From positions 1 to 64,000 of the forward strand of contig JBBPSI010000038.1 of the NCBI GenBank assembly GCA_038093515.1: a stretch of 64,000 nucleotides of DNA, written 5' to 3'. The position numbers and the translations under genes are program-made. The stretch's first letter is position 1. Every line of letters starts with the position of its first letter. The notes below the pieces were generated by a model. It saw nothing but the letters and a program-made list of their open reading frames with translations, made no database searches and was not told the DNA's origin. Source of the DNA: Butyriboletus loyo. Taxonomy: Eukaryota > Basidiomycota > Agaricomycetes > Boletales > Boletaceae. Positions 21,387-34,011 of this stretch are shown piece by piece.

Positions 21387-24300
21387 ATGAAACTCATATC
21401 CACTTTCCATCCGCCATCATCTGTTATCGATTCTCTGAAATGCACACTAGCAGACGAAAATGGATCTGAGTTCCTTGTCGTGGCCAAACTAAACAAGGTT
21501 GAGATCTACTCTCTACAGCCGGAAGGTCTTCGCCATGAGCAAGGGATCGAGATATGGGGAAGAATACGAACAATAAAATCAGTTCCTATTGTGGTATTTT
21601 ATATCAATTGTGGTATCTGTTCCGTCAATGATGGTTTGCTTAATTAATAGCACACCACTAGAATGAGTTTATTGGTCCTCACCGATCACCCAGACCCTGA
21701 GCTTGTGTTCTTGTTATTCACGGCCTCCAAATCCGGTGAGAGAACCCTCAGCACAACCAGACATCTCGCTCTATTTGAGAGAAGTGCACGACAAGCAGAA
21801 TTCTGCCACGACGTGCTCGTGGATCCGTCAGGTGCCATAGCCGTCGTAAGCATTTACACGGGAAAACTCAAGATCATCACCCTGACGGAGGAAGGTGGTT
21901 ATGAAAGAGACTTTGACGCATCGTCAGCGTGTTTTTCTTTTCCACCGTGTGGAGCCTGGCTAACAATATGTACAACAGAGTTCTAGAACTGAATCTTCTT
22001 AGTCTTGCCTTCGTCTCTACGTCGGCTGAATCGTACACGCTTGCAATGCTACACTTTGATTTTCAGCAGCGTCTCCAGCTTCTCGCGCGTGATATTCAAC
22101 TCAATGATCCTCAACTTTCTCCAACACCGTCGCAGCTACTTCCTCCTCTGCCACTTCCTGGAAAGTGGTTCTCGATTGAAGAACAAGCACCGCGCTTGAT
22201 ATTTGTTCCTTCTTCTGAAAGTAGCGATAACGAATGCGAAGGTGGAATATTGGTCGTTGGTGGGCGGAAGATTCTACTTTATGATTTAGCTGCTAGCGAT
22301 GTCTTGGAACAAAATATTCGCAAGAGCCGTCGCATGGAAAAGAAGAAGAAGAGCAGAAACGCAGAAGAGGCTGCAAATGCGAAACAAAAGGAAAAAGAGA
22401 GGGATTGGCGAAAGAAGAAAGCACGTGCAGTGATTACATGGCCATGGTCTGAGGTTACTGCGTGAGTCTTATTTCAACTTGGTTGAAAGCTGGAGAATCA
22501 AGAATCACACCATTTGAATAGCTTCTGCCCTCTAACGCAAGGAAATGATGCGTTCTTGCTAGGTGACAAATACGGAAGGCATGCCATTTTATATGTCGAC
22601 AGAATCCGTGGCACAGTTTTGACACTCGTTGCTTTGGGCGAAGTATGTGGCACTTCTCGGCTTCTTCGCTGGACTAATCCGCGAGCCACTCAGGCATCCT
22701 CTCCAATGACCTTGACATACCTGACTCATCAAGTGGTGTACCTCGGATCTCATTTTGGCGACTCGCAGTTGTTGCAGATTAGCCCATCCCCCGTTTCCAG
22801 CTTAGATTGTTCGACGTTACCCATTCCTGCGTCCATTCGCACTATCAAGCCTAAAGATCTTGGCACAGTGGCCCAGAACAGGGTTGATGACGATGCTAAT
22901 GGGATCATCGTCAATGGCATTGGTAGTTACCTCATCGAACTAGAGAGTTTTAACAACCTCGCACCGATTGTCGATGGGATCCTTGTCGACATAGATAATA
23001 GTGGTCAGGTGTGTATCGTTTTAGGATTTAGGGCATTATTGATATATTACAGAATGAAATTGTTACATGCTCTGGAGGACGGAGTACAGGTTCCCTGAAG
23101 GTTGTCAAGAGTGGCGCTGACTTTCGGGAGGCGGCAGTCGTGCACGGCATATTTAATGTCGACCGCATTTGGCCGCTGCGTGAAAAACACGGGGATCAGT
23201 GAGTATCCCTCGACACTGAATGACACCGATGCCTAACGTTTGCGCAAGTACATCTACTCATATCGTAGTGTCGACTCTCCATGAAACCCACGTGCTTCGT
23301 TTCGAGGATGACCAAGGGACTATAGTTTCCAGGGTCGGAGGTTCTGATAAGGGCTTCCTGTCGTCCCGGACGTTGGCAGTTTCCAACATTCAACGGCGAA
23401 TTCCTGGGGATCGGTCAACCCCGTCAACCTACGTCGACTCCTCTCTAGTCGTGCAGGTCGTTCCTGAGGGACTACTCCTTCTGAACTACGAGTCCAGCCT
23501 GCGGGAGTACAGTCGGATAGGTGATCTATGGACGCCGGATAAATTTGCCGATGGCAATGCCCCGAGCTGGAATAGGGAAATCGTGGCTGCCGACATCAAT
23601 GCGAGTCAAGTCGTCATTGCCCTAAAGCACGGCAGATTGGTTCTACTTATCCTCGAAGGTGATCGCTTCGTAAAGCGACGGATGCGAGAGTTCGTGGAAC
23701 CCTCACCGTTTAACTGCACCGCGGAGATCTCGGCTGTGACGTGCTTACCCCTCGACAGTACAAAATCATACGCTGTGAATATCGCCGTTGGATTTTGGAT
23801 GTCGAAAACTGTCAAGATTATGTCCCTCTCGGAGCCTCGAACTATGAAGGATGTCTGTGAAACCAGCGAGCTTCCGGCTGCTCCGCGCTCCTTGCTCCTG
23901 TACAACTTCACCAGCGAACCGGGAGGAAAGTTGCCACAATCACATCCCCACCTTCTTGTCGGTCTCGTCGACGGCTCTCTAGCAACATTTCCATTCCAGA
24001 ACGGGACATTAGGAGACCAGAAGCTTATTCCCATTGGCAACCTTCCTGTGACGATGCATACTTGCCGCATCAAGGATCGCTCAACCGTGTTTGCGTGCGG
24101 GAGTCGAACCTCCATACTATTTTGGGAAAGAGAACGTCTGCAGCATTCCCCCCTCATGCTCAAGGTACGTATTACGGCCTCCCTGTGATATCTTGGCTCA
24201 GTAAGTGCCGTGCCCGTGCAGGACGTCAGCGCAGCTGCTGAATTGAATGCAGTGGCACACCCCGCGTCAGTGATTCTGGCTAGCTCGGATGCCCTCGTTA

Positions 24301-25835
24301 TTGGAGCAGTGACGAACTTCGACAAACTTCATATCCGATCGGTATGCTGCAATTTCATGACCTTCATCCTCCTGATCATCGGACAGATCCCTCTCGGGTA
24401 TAACACTCCGCGTCGCATCGTTCACAGCCCGAGCTGGGGGATATTCGCTGTTGCCTGTATGCGGCCAGAACCTGCTCAAATTGGGCAAGCAGAGACTTTT
24501 AGTTCCTCGGTACAAATATTCAATCATACCTCTTTTGAAAGTTAGTGGAAGTTCAGACTGTATAGGAAGAAGCTGACTTCTCCACACGCAGAACTCAGTG
24601 AATTTGAGGTTGGCCAAGGTGAAGAAGTAACATCTCTCCACGCTTTCACGGCCACCCTGTCGGGTGCGCCGGCGTCTTTTATATGCGTGGGTGTTACATT
24701 GTACGACGACAGAGAACGGGAGCCTTCTCGAGGGAGGCTTGTGCTGCTACAAGCAAATGGTTCGGGGGCGTTTTTGGTCGTGATGGCATCTGTAAATGTT
24801 AGTGGTTGCGTATATGCGATCACATCGATGCAAAACATGATTCTTGCTGCTGTCAATAGCTCCGTGGGTCACATCACCGTTGGTTTCAGTAGGTATCAGT
24901 TGACCATCGCTCCTCTAGGTCGTTGTCTATAAGGTTGAAGGGACAGAGAAGGAGGTTTCAATGACGCAATCTACCGAGTTCAATCACAACTATCTCATCA
25001 CCACCCTCGTATCCCGGGACAACCAACTGTTGGTCGGAGATGCACTCACCTCGGTCTCTCTGCTGAAACTTAGAGGTTCCCAAATTGAACCCGTTGCGAA
25101 GGACTATAGCTCCTTGTGGCCTACTTGTGCAGAACTGTTAGACGACAAGACCATCATGGGAGCAAATGTGAGATTGTGATCTCTGTCTGCCTATAATTCG
25201 AGCTCATTGTCGACCTTCAGAGCGACTACAATCTATTCACATTCCGACTCCAGGTGAACGAATTACATACAGTGCTCGAGCGTGAAGGTCGTTACTATCT
25301 AGGTGACATCGTGAACAAGTTTTTGCCTGGTGAGCGACCCCACCGGATCTTGCAACTTCAATGGGCACTAACATCAACTTCAATCAAGGCGCACTTACAT
25401 CCCATGATGTGTCGGTCGACATCCCAATGGTGCCTAAACAACTGTTTTTGACACTCGCTGGGCAAATCGGTGTTGTGACCGACCTAACCGACGACCAACT
25501 ATCGCTTCACATGACGGCCTTACAGAGGAATCTATCGACCTTCTTTGAATCCAAGAGTGGTATCAATCATTCAAAGTAAGGGCTTCTTTGTTGAGCGCTC
25601 ACGCCACTGACAATCCCTCAGGTACCGTGCACCAAAGAATAATTCTGGTCGAAGTGACCTAGAGGCAGCCTCTGTCGGCTTTCTCGATGGGGACTTCTTG
25701 GAGTTATTCCTCCAATACATGAATGACGAGCAGTCTCTTGAACAGATTATGGAGGGTCGGTTCGAACCTGAGCGGTTGACATTTGCGCCAGATCGGTTAC
25801 ACAAGGTGTTGGAAGGATTACAAAGCTTGCATTGA
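21387..25835 (+). CDS. DDB1: DNA damage-binding protein 1 (DDB1/CPSF-A family)
   Basis: DDB1 is the large triple beta-propeller adaptor of CUL4 ubiquitin ligases and binds damaged DNA with DDB2-like partners in the nucleus. The N-terminus MKLISTFHPPSSV and VAKLNKVEIYSLQPEGL match the family start, which fixes the ATG. The next exon gives SLLVLTDHPDPELVFLLF when the first intron ends at TAG before 21649. Later blocks include ELNLLSLAFVS and GDFLELFLQ, and the tail ends near LHKVLEGLQSLH. Many short introns interrupt the gene. The encoded length, roughly 1,100-1,200 residues, fits the family. A Lys/Glu-rich insertion lies near 22310-22430. RSE1 and CFT1 are paralogues, but the N-terminus fits DDB1 better. 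The gene ends 95 bp from the convergent exchanger gene. Confidence 0.85.
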
Positions 25836-25930
25836 GATGGCTGTTCACGATAAATGTAATGTACGTCAAGAAACGAATGTAACTGTAACCTTTCTATCAC
25901 GACTCGCTGGTTGATGGATGAAAGGAAAAA

Positions 25931-28900
25931 TCAGGACCAGAGACGGGTCAAAAATTGGGCAGATGTGTAAAGGGATGAAGCCGATTGGATGCCTAGCCTC
26001 ACAGATGCTTCATCTTCAATATCAGATACTCCAGGAGCAAAGTAAAATCCTGAGGCGAGAACTAGATAACTGAAAGCACATCACAGTTAGCCAATCACCG
26101 TCTTCCGAGTGTGGATAAGGAATATTACCTGAGAATGAGGATGCTTCCTCGATGATAGTTGCTCTTCGCTTCAATATACGTGTAGGTCATCAGGAATACA
26201 GCAAGGATGATGACCACAGCGTCCCAACGAGGTAAGATGAGACTAGCGCAGGAGTTGTGGTGATCCATATTTGAACAAGGTGAGGAGAAACTCACGTGAA
26301 CGAGTAGGCAATTTCCCCCATTTGATCGGGAGCATACCAGGCAGAAAACGCCACCATAGCAGGGATTTGAAGGAGACACACTTGAAGCGCGTACGCAGAA
26401 CCAATTTCCATGCTGTAGTTGGTGAGCCATCAGCAGACAATAGCGCGAACATTGATTAACGCAAACCTCAATGCAATGTTCCCGTTTAAAGCGAATGAGA
26501 TGGCATTCATGAATTCCGTAGTATTCGGGACTAGAGCGAAAAGGGTGATACCGAGGAATTTCTCGTCGATGCCTGAGCCATCCAACACAAAGTCCACAAC
26601 ATCGACCAGAAGCTCTGAAAGTTTGATTTGTGATTGTAACAACAACATCATTGATGTAAGACATACCTGCAATGACCGCATAGAGCGCGGTGCATGCCAA
26701 CAACACAGCAGCGCTAGTCATCCTGCTCCATTCAGGAGCCTCATGCCCACCATGACCGCTAACACCAGTGTCCGCATCGCCTGCTACGTGTGCCCTGATT
26801 CGTACTGGAGAAACGGATCGACCTTGTTGATGCCTTAGCGCACTAACAGTTGCAACCGCAACAGCCCGCGTGAAGTCGTCTTTGGTCAGGTTCTCAGGTA
26901 GCTGAGTGTTCTTGATCGCCAGATCCACACTTTCTATGAGTGGCGTCAAGTACTGCTGCATCGGAGGCGATGGCGCATACGATACACGTCTGAGCGAAGG
27001 CGAGATGGGAGGACGCGACATTCCAGCTTGCTGCTGAATAGGGCTGGACTCGACAGGCCTGGGAGCTGAAGTTTGGCAGCTGGAAGGTATGTCGTGCTCG
27101 ATACCCGCGGCATCCCCGCGTTTGTATGTTTCTCGAAGAGCAGGTTGCAATGCAGCGTTGGAAATGCGTTGATAACCAGAAAGACGGTGTGTAGGTGGAA
27201 TTTCGAGGGAATGTAGGAGTGGTTGGGGGTTTTGCCAGATCTGGGTAGCATGGGTACGTAGAGAGAACCACAATCCAATGAGATACGACTAGGAAACGTC
27301 ACTGAGCGATTTCAAGTGGAAACGAAATTATTGCGATGCTCACAAACAGAAGTATCACTGCACAGAAGTACATCAAACTCTTGACGGTTGATTGGTAGAA
27401 TGGATCCTCGACTGGATCTGGATGTTTATAGTAACAGTGATCACACTTCCAGGTTGGACCACTTCTGTCAGCGCCATCAGGACAACCACGGCAGACCAAC
27501 TGGAACTAAGGGTCACAGAACGCGCAAGGTCAGGGTTAGAATACAGATGATTTGATCGTACTTACGTTCCCATAGATCTGATAAAACAATGTTGGTGTAA
27601 GAGTCCCGATGAAAGCCATGATTAACATCATGCTTGTGACTCCTGCGCTCTTAGCATTAAACTTTTGCTCCTTTTTCCTCAGGGCCCCTGCACACATGCT
27701 CATGCCTGGCATCAAAAGAACTCCCGCGAGTAGACTCCCCACGACCGATCCTTCAACAAGATGTCCCCTGCCCCGAGTAAGGGCGATAGAGTAAAGGATG
27801 ACTTCAATGAAGGAACCAAAGGTGGCATTGATAACCGCACCCATACCGATTGAGGACTGGGCTGAGATGGAGGCGACAGCCATGCCAATGAAGTAGGAGA
27901 GTGGTATCACGCTCGCAAGACTCAAGATAAAGATGAATGCTCGAGAAGCGAGGAAGGCGAGTATCACTGGAACATGTTCGCTGTGCTCGGCCAGAGGAAG
28001 CAACACAAAGCCGTCGAATATGGCGAAAAATACGAGTGGAAGGAGGTTGATGAAGATGATATTAACTCCACCGACGGTGTACTTGTAATATTCCCATCCA
28101 CCCGCACGATACACGCAAAGTAGTACCGTCGACTTCCGTGATCCCCGAGTTGAAGGAGCGGTTTGACCTTGAGACAGTCGTGGATGTTTGACAGAATATT
28201 CGACCGGAGCTTCAGTTGCTGAACTGGTAGCACCGGTTGGCAAAGTGGCTGATGCGTCGGAATGAGTGGATGTAACAATAACCACAGGGGACGGGACGCA
28301 AAATCGAAGTCTTGTTGGGTTGGCGACCATGTACTTTATCAAAGCCCAATTTAGTTTTCCCATAGGGATGGTGATGACAAGCGCCCAGCATGCGATGCAG
28401 GTCAGGAGCATAAGAGGTACGATCACGGCGCCAAATAAAAACCAGAAAGTGGTACGCCCCAACCAATCTCCGGACACCCTTTGGTATGTATTGGTTGACG
28501 CGGTGGGTGATGGCGTAGCCCCGTAAGACTTGGAGGGCAAAAGGAAATGACATGTTTGAGTTGTCGAGAGCAAGGACGTGCCCTCGTCAGGAGGTTGCGC
28601 TTGCACGTACGATTCGGCTTGATGAGGGGTGTGAGGGGTTCTGATAGAGGTCTTGGATAATGGAGCTTCGTTGTTGTCGCCGCTTTCCTCTAGTTGACTT
28701 TCCTCGTCACCACCGTCTTCGCTATCACCTTCGACATACTTTCCAAAAGGCCATGCAACATACCAACCCAGCCCAAAGACCAACGTAGAGTATCTGCGAC
28801 CACCCAAGGGCACAAAGTACAGGATGGCCGAGACAGCAAAACACACCACAGCCAACCACCAACCAAAGCAGACAACCCAGAAAATGTTTCCGGGCAGTAT

Positions 28901-29551
28901 ATGGCGTTCTACCTGCGCTGAAGGAATTGAATGCAGTGCAGCGTCTGCATTGCGCGTGATGGACCTAGACTTCTTGTATAAAGCGGGTTTCCAGATACGC
29001 AGACCGAAAGGATGCTCGACATTGATGAGAGATTGACGGTCTTTGAGCGTGATGAGGTCGTCATCCTCCCGTGCTCGTTCAACGTCCTCGCTCTCCGGGC
29101 CGTCGTCGGAGTCGGGAGAGTCGTCAGCAACAGCCTTGCCCCGTGTATGACAATTAGATCGCGTGTCGTCGATCTCTGGGTCCTCTTGTTCTTCGTTGAA
29201 CGTGTTGGCTTCCAGAAAACTTCTCGTGTTACCGCGTGTGCTACCCAGGCTGGCGCTTCTAGCTCTGTCCCTGGATGAGCTAGCGGACATGGTTCTGTGG
29301 ACGGGTCGGCGGGACGTTGGGGAAATTGGATGATTTGACGATGGGAAATAGGAAGTTCCTTGATGATGGTGCTGCGGTATTTCCACAGTTGACCGGTGAC
29401 TGAAGCTATGACTTCGACTAGGAGGAAGGTGGGTTGGTCGAACGTGCGTGGTTGGAGTGGGGGAAGAACCCGGCGTGCACGGTGCGCAGTCATCACCGTC
29501 GTCCGGCATACCTCCTGAAGGCTCATAAATGTTCATGGTGCCTCTCTTCAC
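25931..29551 (-). CDS. VNX1: vacuolar cation/H+ exchanger, CAX superfamily (Vnx1-like)
   Basis: Antiporter that moves cations into the vacuole in exchange for protons. The first exon (29551 to about 27540) encodes about 200 Ser/Pro-rich residues and then membrane segments. An HPFGLRIWKPALYKK block sits just before the first helices. The first CAX repeat motif reads GMGAVINATFGSFIEVILY near 27800. A loop with VCRGCPDG and CDHCYYKHPDPVEDPFYQ follows, then SLMYFCAVILLF and later LWFSLRTHATQIW. The second repeat reads LFALVPNTTEFMNAISFALNG near 26500. The last exon, joined after AG at 26069, gives a membrane segment and ends at TGA 25931-25933. A large N-terminus and extra helices separate Vnx1 from Vcx1. 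Whether it carries Na+/K+ or Ca2+ cannot be read here. ATG at 29536 is an alternative start. Confidence 0.85.
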
Positions 29552-29797
29552 TGGCGAAACGAACGATGGAAGGTCCTTGGACGGTCAGTGTTGAGCCGAG
29601 AATGATCCTGGCGCGGCTCTCTTCGGAACAGCTACGCGATCCATTGTCGACACTCAATTCAATCGCCCTGTATCTAGTTGGCAAAATTCTGGTGCCAGTC
29701 GCAATGCGATAGTAATATAATTAAAGGAAGCATCATGGAACTTCATCAGCAACATGAGTGACGAAAAGGCGTAGTGTGGTGCAAACAACGCGATCCA

Positions 29798-31650
29798 TCA
29801 CTTTCGCAACAATTTCTCTCGCAGCTCGGCACCCTTCAACTGAGCCCGCAGGTATTCAACACGGTCCTGATACCTGGCAGTCACTTCTTGGCGTCGACGC
29901 CGGATATCGAATAGCTCAGCTTCAAGAGCATGCATCTCTGGACCTTCATCCATCATCGATACCGAGCCTTGTAATCTCACCAGGTTGACGCTCGACACAC
30001 TTCCTAGCTCTCCCAAACGTGCATGCATGAGCGCTGGGGAAGCTGATGAGGGTACAACGCGAGCACGAGACGACAACGAAGACATAGACCTCTTTCGGTT
30101 CGCTGCAGCGGAGGCAGCCAGCGGACCGGTTGCTCGAAGTGATGGATTAGGACGGTGGGAACGTGGTTGGGAAATGTTGGTGCCATATGAGGTGGTGGAC
30201 CGAAGAGAGACACCATCAACATCAGAACCATGGTATGGAGTTCCTCGACCCGATGCGCTACCACCAGCCGTAAGGAAAGAATCGCTGTATTCCCCGCCAT
30301 TCCTACGTTTCATGGCAGACATTGAGGGCGAACGAGGTAACGGTGCATGTCCTGGCATATGCTGACGCCGGGTCAGTGCACTGAGCTCTAGCCCACTGAA
30401 GGCATCAAGAAGCCTCCGGCCTTCTGCCTCCATTGTTTCAATCTCGAGATGAATATCTTGAGATGATTTCACCTTTTCGTCGTCCGGCGACGAGTCGCTT
30501 GTAAGGATCGAAGGGGAGTGTTTTAGATCAGGATTACGAATTGGGAATGAGGAAGGGGGTGTCACAGTGCCTTGCAACTGCCTACTTCGAAAGATTGAAT
30601 AGTGAGAAGCGCTGCCAAGTAAACGATGCTCCGCACGCGACTGCGTCGAGATGGTGCTCTGATCATGTCGCAATTCTGGTCTCAAGGCCGGACCGACACC
30701 TCTCATGTCTGTGGGTATGGCTCTGCGCTTGAAAGGGCTAGATGTTGAGGGAGCCAAAGAAAATGTACTTGACGACTCGCTGATAGCGTTGTCTTGTGTT
30801 GAGAATGCACTGATGCGACGACTACCACGCTTGAACAGGTTGGATACCACTGATGAGACCGAAGATTTAGATCGGACCGAAGGAGTCCTGCGGGGCTTGG
30901 CCTGAAAGTGATGTGGACTATAAGCCTCCGAGTTGAGTTGAGAGGCTGTTGGTGAATGGCGCTCAGTTCAGAGATAGGAGATGAATGACTCGGTTGGCTT
31001 ACCTTCATGAAGCGAACGACTGTGAGAACCCAAGGGAATGACAGGTGTCTCCGCGGGAAGAGGGGTGCCGCTGGCTAAACGTTCGAATATGTTCTGCCGC
31101 AGTAATCGGTATTCCTCGTCACTGAGCATAAAATGAGAAAGGATCCCTCACTGCTGTCCACTCTGCCGGGAGTTGGTGGGAATGACTTACTTTAGCAAAC
31201 CTTCCGAATTGGCTGATGCCAATTCATCGAGGCGCTGTGCGAGCGTTGAACTACCTTCCAAACGTGAACCTTCGAGAGACCTCAGCAGAAGGTAAATACG
31301 AACGTTATCGCATCTGTGTGAGCTCGAGGCGCCAACCTAGGACCGGAGGCTTCAAGGGGTCGCAAGGGCGAACGGGGCGAACGATCGAGAGCTGAATATG
31401 AGGAATCCCGATCGACGGATTTCTGCGACCTGGTGGCAACATGCAGGAGCTGGGGCGGGGCTATATTTGCAAAGGTTTCGCGTTGCTTTCCTTTGTATTT
31501 ACCATACTGCGAGGCGAGTTAGTGCCAACGACGGAAGGAATTAAATGTGAGAGTACTGACGAATCGGGAACGAATGACTCGGACCACAGATCTGTCATCC
31601 TCTGGGAGAATATTGGTATCATTGAGTGTTTTGGAGGAGAAGAAACCCAT
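29798..31650 (-). CDS. uncharacterised Ser-rich protein with C-terminal coiled coil
   Basis: No known family recognised. The first exon starts at ATG 31650 (MGFFSSKTLND) and a 54-nt intron follows at about 31560-31507. The next block reads YGKYKGKQRETFANIAPPQL. Later exons encode RIYLLLRSLEGSRLEG, DEEYRLLRQNIFERLASG and a long Ser/Arg-rich region (about 30890-29960). The C-terminus, about 40 residues of ELFDIRRRRQEVTARYQDR type, is predicted by eye as coiled coil. The join near 31310 is unresolved. The two flanking frames meet around ACAGATGCGATAACG, where the only introns I can place would be 23-33 nt. A 5-bp insertion or a missed exon is possible. The protein resembles conserved basidiomycete proteins of unknown role. 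Confidence 0.6.
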
Positions 31651-31880
31651 TGTCCGGTGCAACCAAGTTTGGGTTAGTTGCAGGTGCTCGACCGGGAGGG
31701 AGATGAAACTGGCCAAGTGGGTGCCAGAGGGCCTTCATTCCCCGCTAATCACGAAACCAAATTAGCCAGACACCTGACACTATTCACATCGCTCGGTGCC
31801 GACAACTTGTAAGCAGTGGAATGAACGTTCACACTGGTAATACTTAACCTTGAGCCGTATCATTGTATACCCGCTCACCC

Positions 31881-33676
31881 ATGTCGCTTCTCAGGAATAG
31901 GGCATTCCAGGTACTCGTACCCTCCGCTGGCAGCACCCATGGGCTCGTGCTCAGAAGATATCAACGTGGGGTCCGCACAAGACGCTTCTCTGTCAACTGT
32001 GGCATCCGGCCCCCCTTGAACGGGGTAAGGGTCCTCGATCTGACAAGGGTGTTAGCCGGTCCAACCTGTTCCATGCTCTTGGCAGACTTGGGAGCAGATG
32101 TCATCAAAATAGAGGAAATATCCAGAGGAGACGACACCCGTCAGTCGTCCATGCTTTCACTTCATCCTCGTTTGATGGGATCTCACAGAAAACAGGATCG
32201 TGGAGTCCCCCATCTGCCCCTGTGATGAAAGATGCACCCAAGGAAGCATCTCATTTGCCACCAGAATCGGCTTACTTCCTGGCGGTCAATAGGAACAAAC
32301 GATCAATCACAGTCGACTTCAAACGACCCGGGGGCCTTGAGATTCTACACAAGCTCGTAAAGTCCTCTGACGTCCTTGTCGAAAATTTCGTCTCCGGCAA
32401 GCTTGCCTCTTTGGGTCTGGGCTGGGAAGATTGTCAAAAAATCAACCCCCGCCTCGTCTATGCTTCAATCACTGGTATCGATCCCTTCGCGTAGTGCGTT
32501 AATCTCACTTCTAATGACTTGGGTAGGTTATGGGCAGACAGGGCCTTACCGCGAAGCCGCAGGCTATGATGTTATTATCGAGGCCGAGGCAGGCCTGATG
32601 CACATGTGAGCATGTTCTTTCTATGATCTCTTCCCTCCTGTGTGCTAACGACTACCGTAGCACAGGCGAATCTGATCGCCCCCCATCCAAGGTTGGAGTG
32701 GCTGTCACCGATATTATGACTGGCCTCTATGCCCATGGGGCCATTATGGCGGGGTTGCGTTCTGTGAGCCAAACTGGCCAAGGTGTATGGATCGATTGTA
32801 ACCTGTTTGAGACACAAGTAGGCATGATTTTCTCATATTCAAGTTGTTCCCCAACTTAGGTTGTTCAGCTGGCAGGGCTTGCTAATATAGCTTCGAATTA
32901 CCTCATAGCTGGGCAAGAAGCTTCTCGGCACGGAACTGCACATCCTTCCATAGTACCATACCAGGTCTTTCCTTGCCAAGATGGCTTCTTAATGATTGGT
33001 GCGGGAAATGAGAAACAAGTAACCTCATTCATCTCAGTACGTCTCAATTGAGTCACTGAACTGATCTCCTTCAGTTCAGGCTTCTCGCCACCACGATCCT
33101 CCAGAAGCCTGGGCTTGCAGATGACGTTCGCTTTTCGACAAATGCTGCTCGCGTAGCGAACCGGGAAGCACTCATCGACATAATCTCCGCGGCACTGAAA
33201 CGACACAATAGAGACTACTGGATCAAACGACTGAGTGGGGTTGGGTTCGTTCATTTAGAACGAGATGCATTTATATGAAAATGACATTGATCCTTGCAAG
33301 CATTCCGTTCGGGCCGATCAATAATATCGGCCAGACGTTTGCACATCCTCAGGCCGTTGCGCGCGAGTCCACGGTTGAAATCGATGTACGTGTCTTGCTG
33401 GTGCAGCGTGTTTGCAGTGCTGGAACACTAGTTCGGATAGCATCCTCGTGCAGGCAAGATTCGTATGGTTGCGCCACCGGTTACCTACAACGGCAAAAGG
33501 ATGCCAGTGATGCGACCCCCACCTTGGCTTTCACAACATACTACGGAGGTATGTGCGCCACATGTGGCATGTGATGTTGCAGCAAGGAAGGATGTGATGT
33601 GCCGTTGCAGATCTTGCAGGAACTAGGGTATTCGAGGAATGAAATCGCGAGGCTGCGTGCGAGCAAGGTCGTGTAG
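31881..33676 (+). CDS. mitochondrial class III CoA-transferase (SUGCT-like)
   Basis: Members of the CaiB/BaiF family move CoA between organic acids. The closest known type by motif is the mitochondrial succinyl-CoA:glutarate/hydroxymethylglutarate transferase. The N-terminus is Arg-rich and lacks acidic residues for about 40 positions, fitting a mitochondrial presequence. The family start reads [20 protein letters not shown] and [13 protein letters not shown] first intron from about 32149 joins GDDT to RSWSPPSAP. Then come [46 protein letters not shown] and [17 protein letters not shown]. The last exon ends RLRASKVV at TAG 33674-33676. Several short introns are present. The exact substrate is not determined by sequence. 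Confidence 0.83.
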
Positions 33677-34011
33677 GATGGCGAAGAAGTGGGGTACTGG
33701 GGACTGCGTATGGTCGGATGTCCGCTGTGGGTCGTCTCGCAAAGCTCGAGCCGTAATGAGTATGGTGTGTGTATTTGCAATGGGTACCAAAGGGTTTACC
33801 ATTGGGGGTAATGTCCGCGTTCATGCAAAGGGGGGCACATTCCGCGTATGGAAACGGGCAATGCAGTGATGGCAGTGATCTCCAGGTCGATAATCAGTCG
33901 ACCGTCCACTTATGTACTTGCCTTCCGAAGTGGTCCTTCCCGCCCCCGTCTGACTTGTAGTCTATTTCATACTTCTTGACCCTTGCTATTCCCCTTCCTT
34001 CTTCCTTGGCC
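33677..34011. other. intergenic, no gene seen
   Basis: 335 bp between the CoA-transferase stop and the YPD1 start. The last 60 bp are pyrimidine-rich (CTTCTTGACCCTTGCTATTCCCC), as is common just upstream of fungal start codons. No coding sequence supported. Confidence 0.5.

Noticed and set aside
24091..24115. GGGAGTCGAACCTCC resembling a tRNA T-arm
   Set aside because: It lies inside a well-supported DDB1 exon and no tRNA fold surrounds it.
24267..24856. Minus-strand frames opposite DDB1
   Set aside because: They are mirror frames of DDB1 exons without any recognisable domain.
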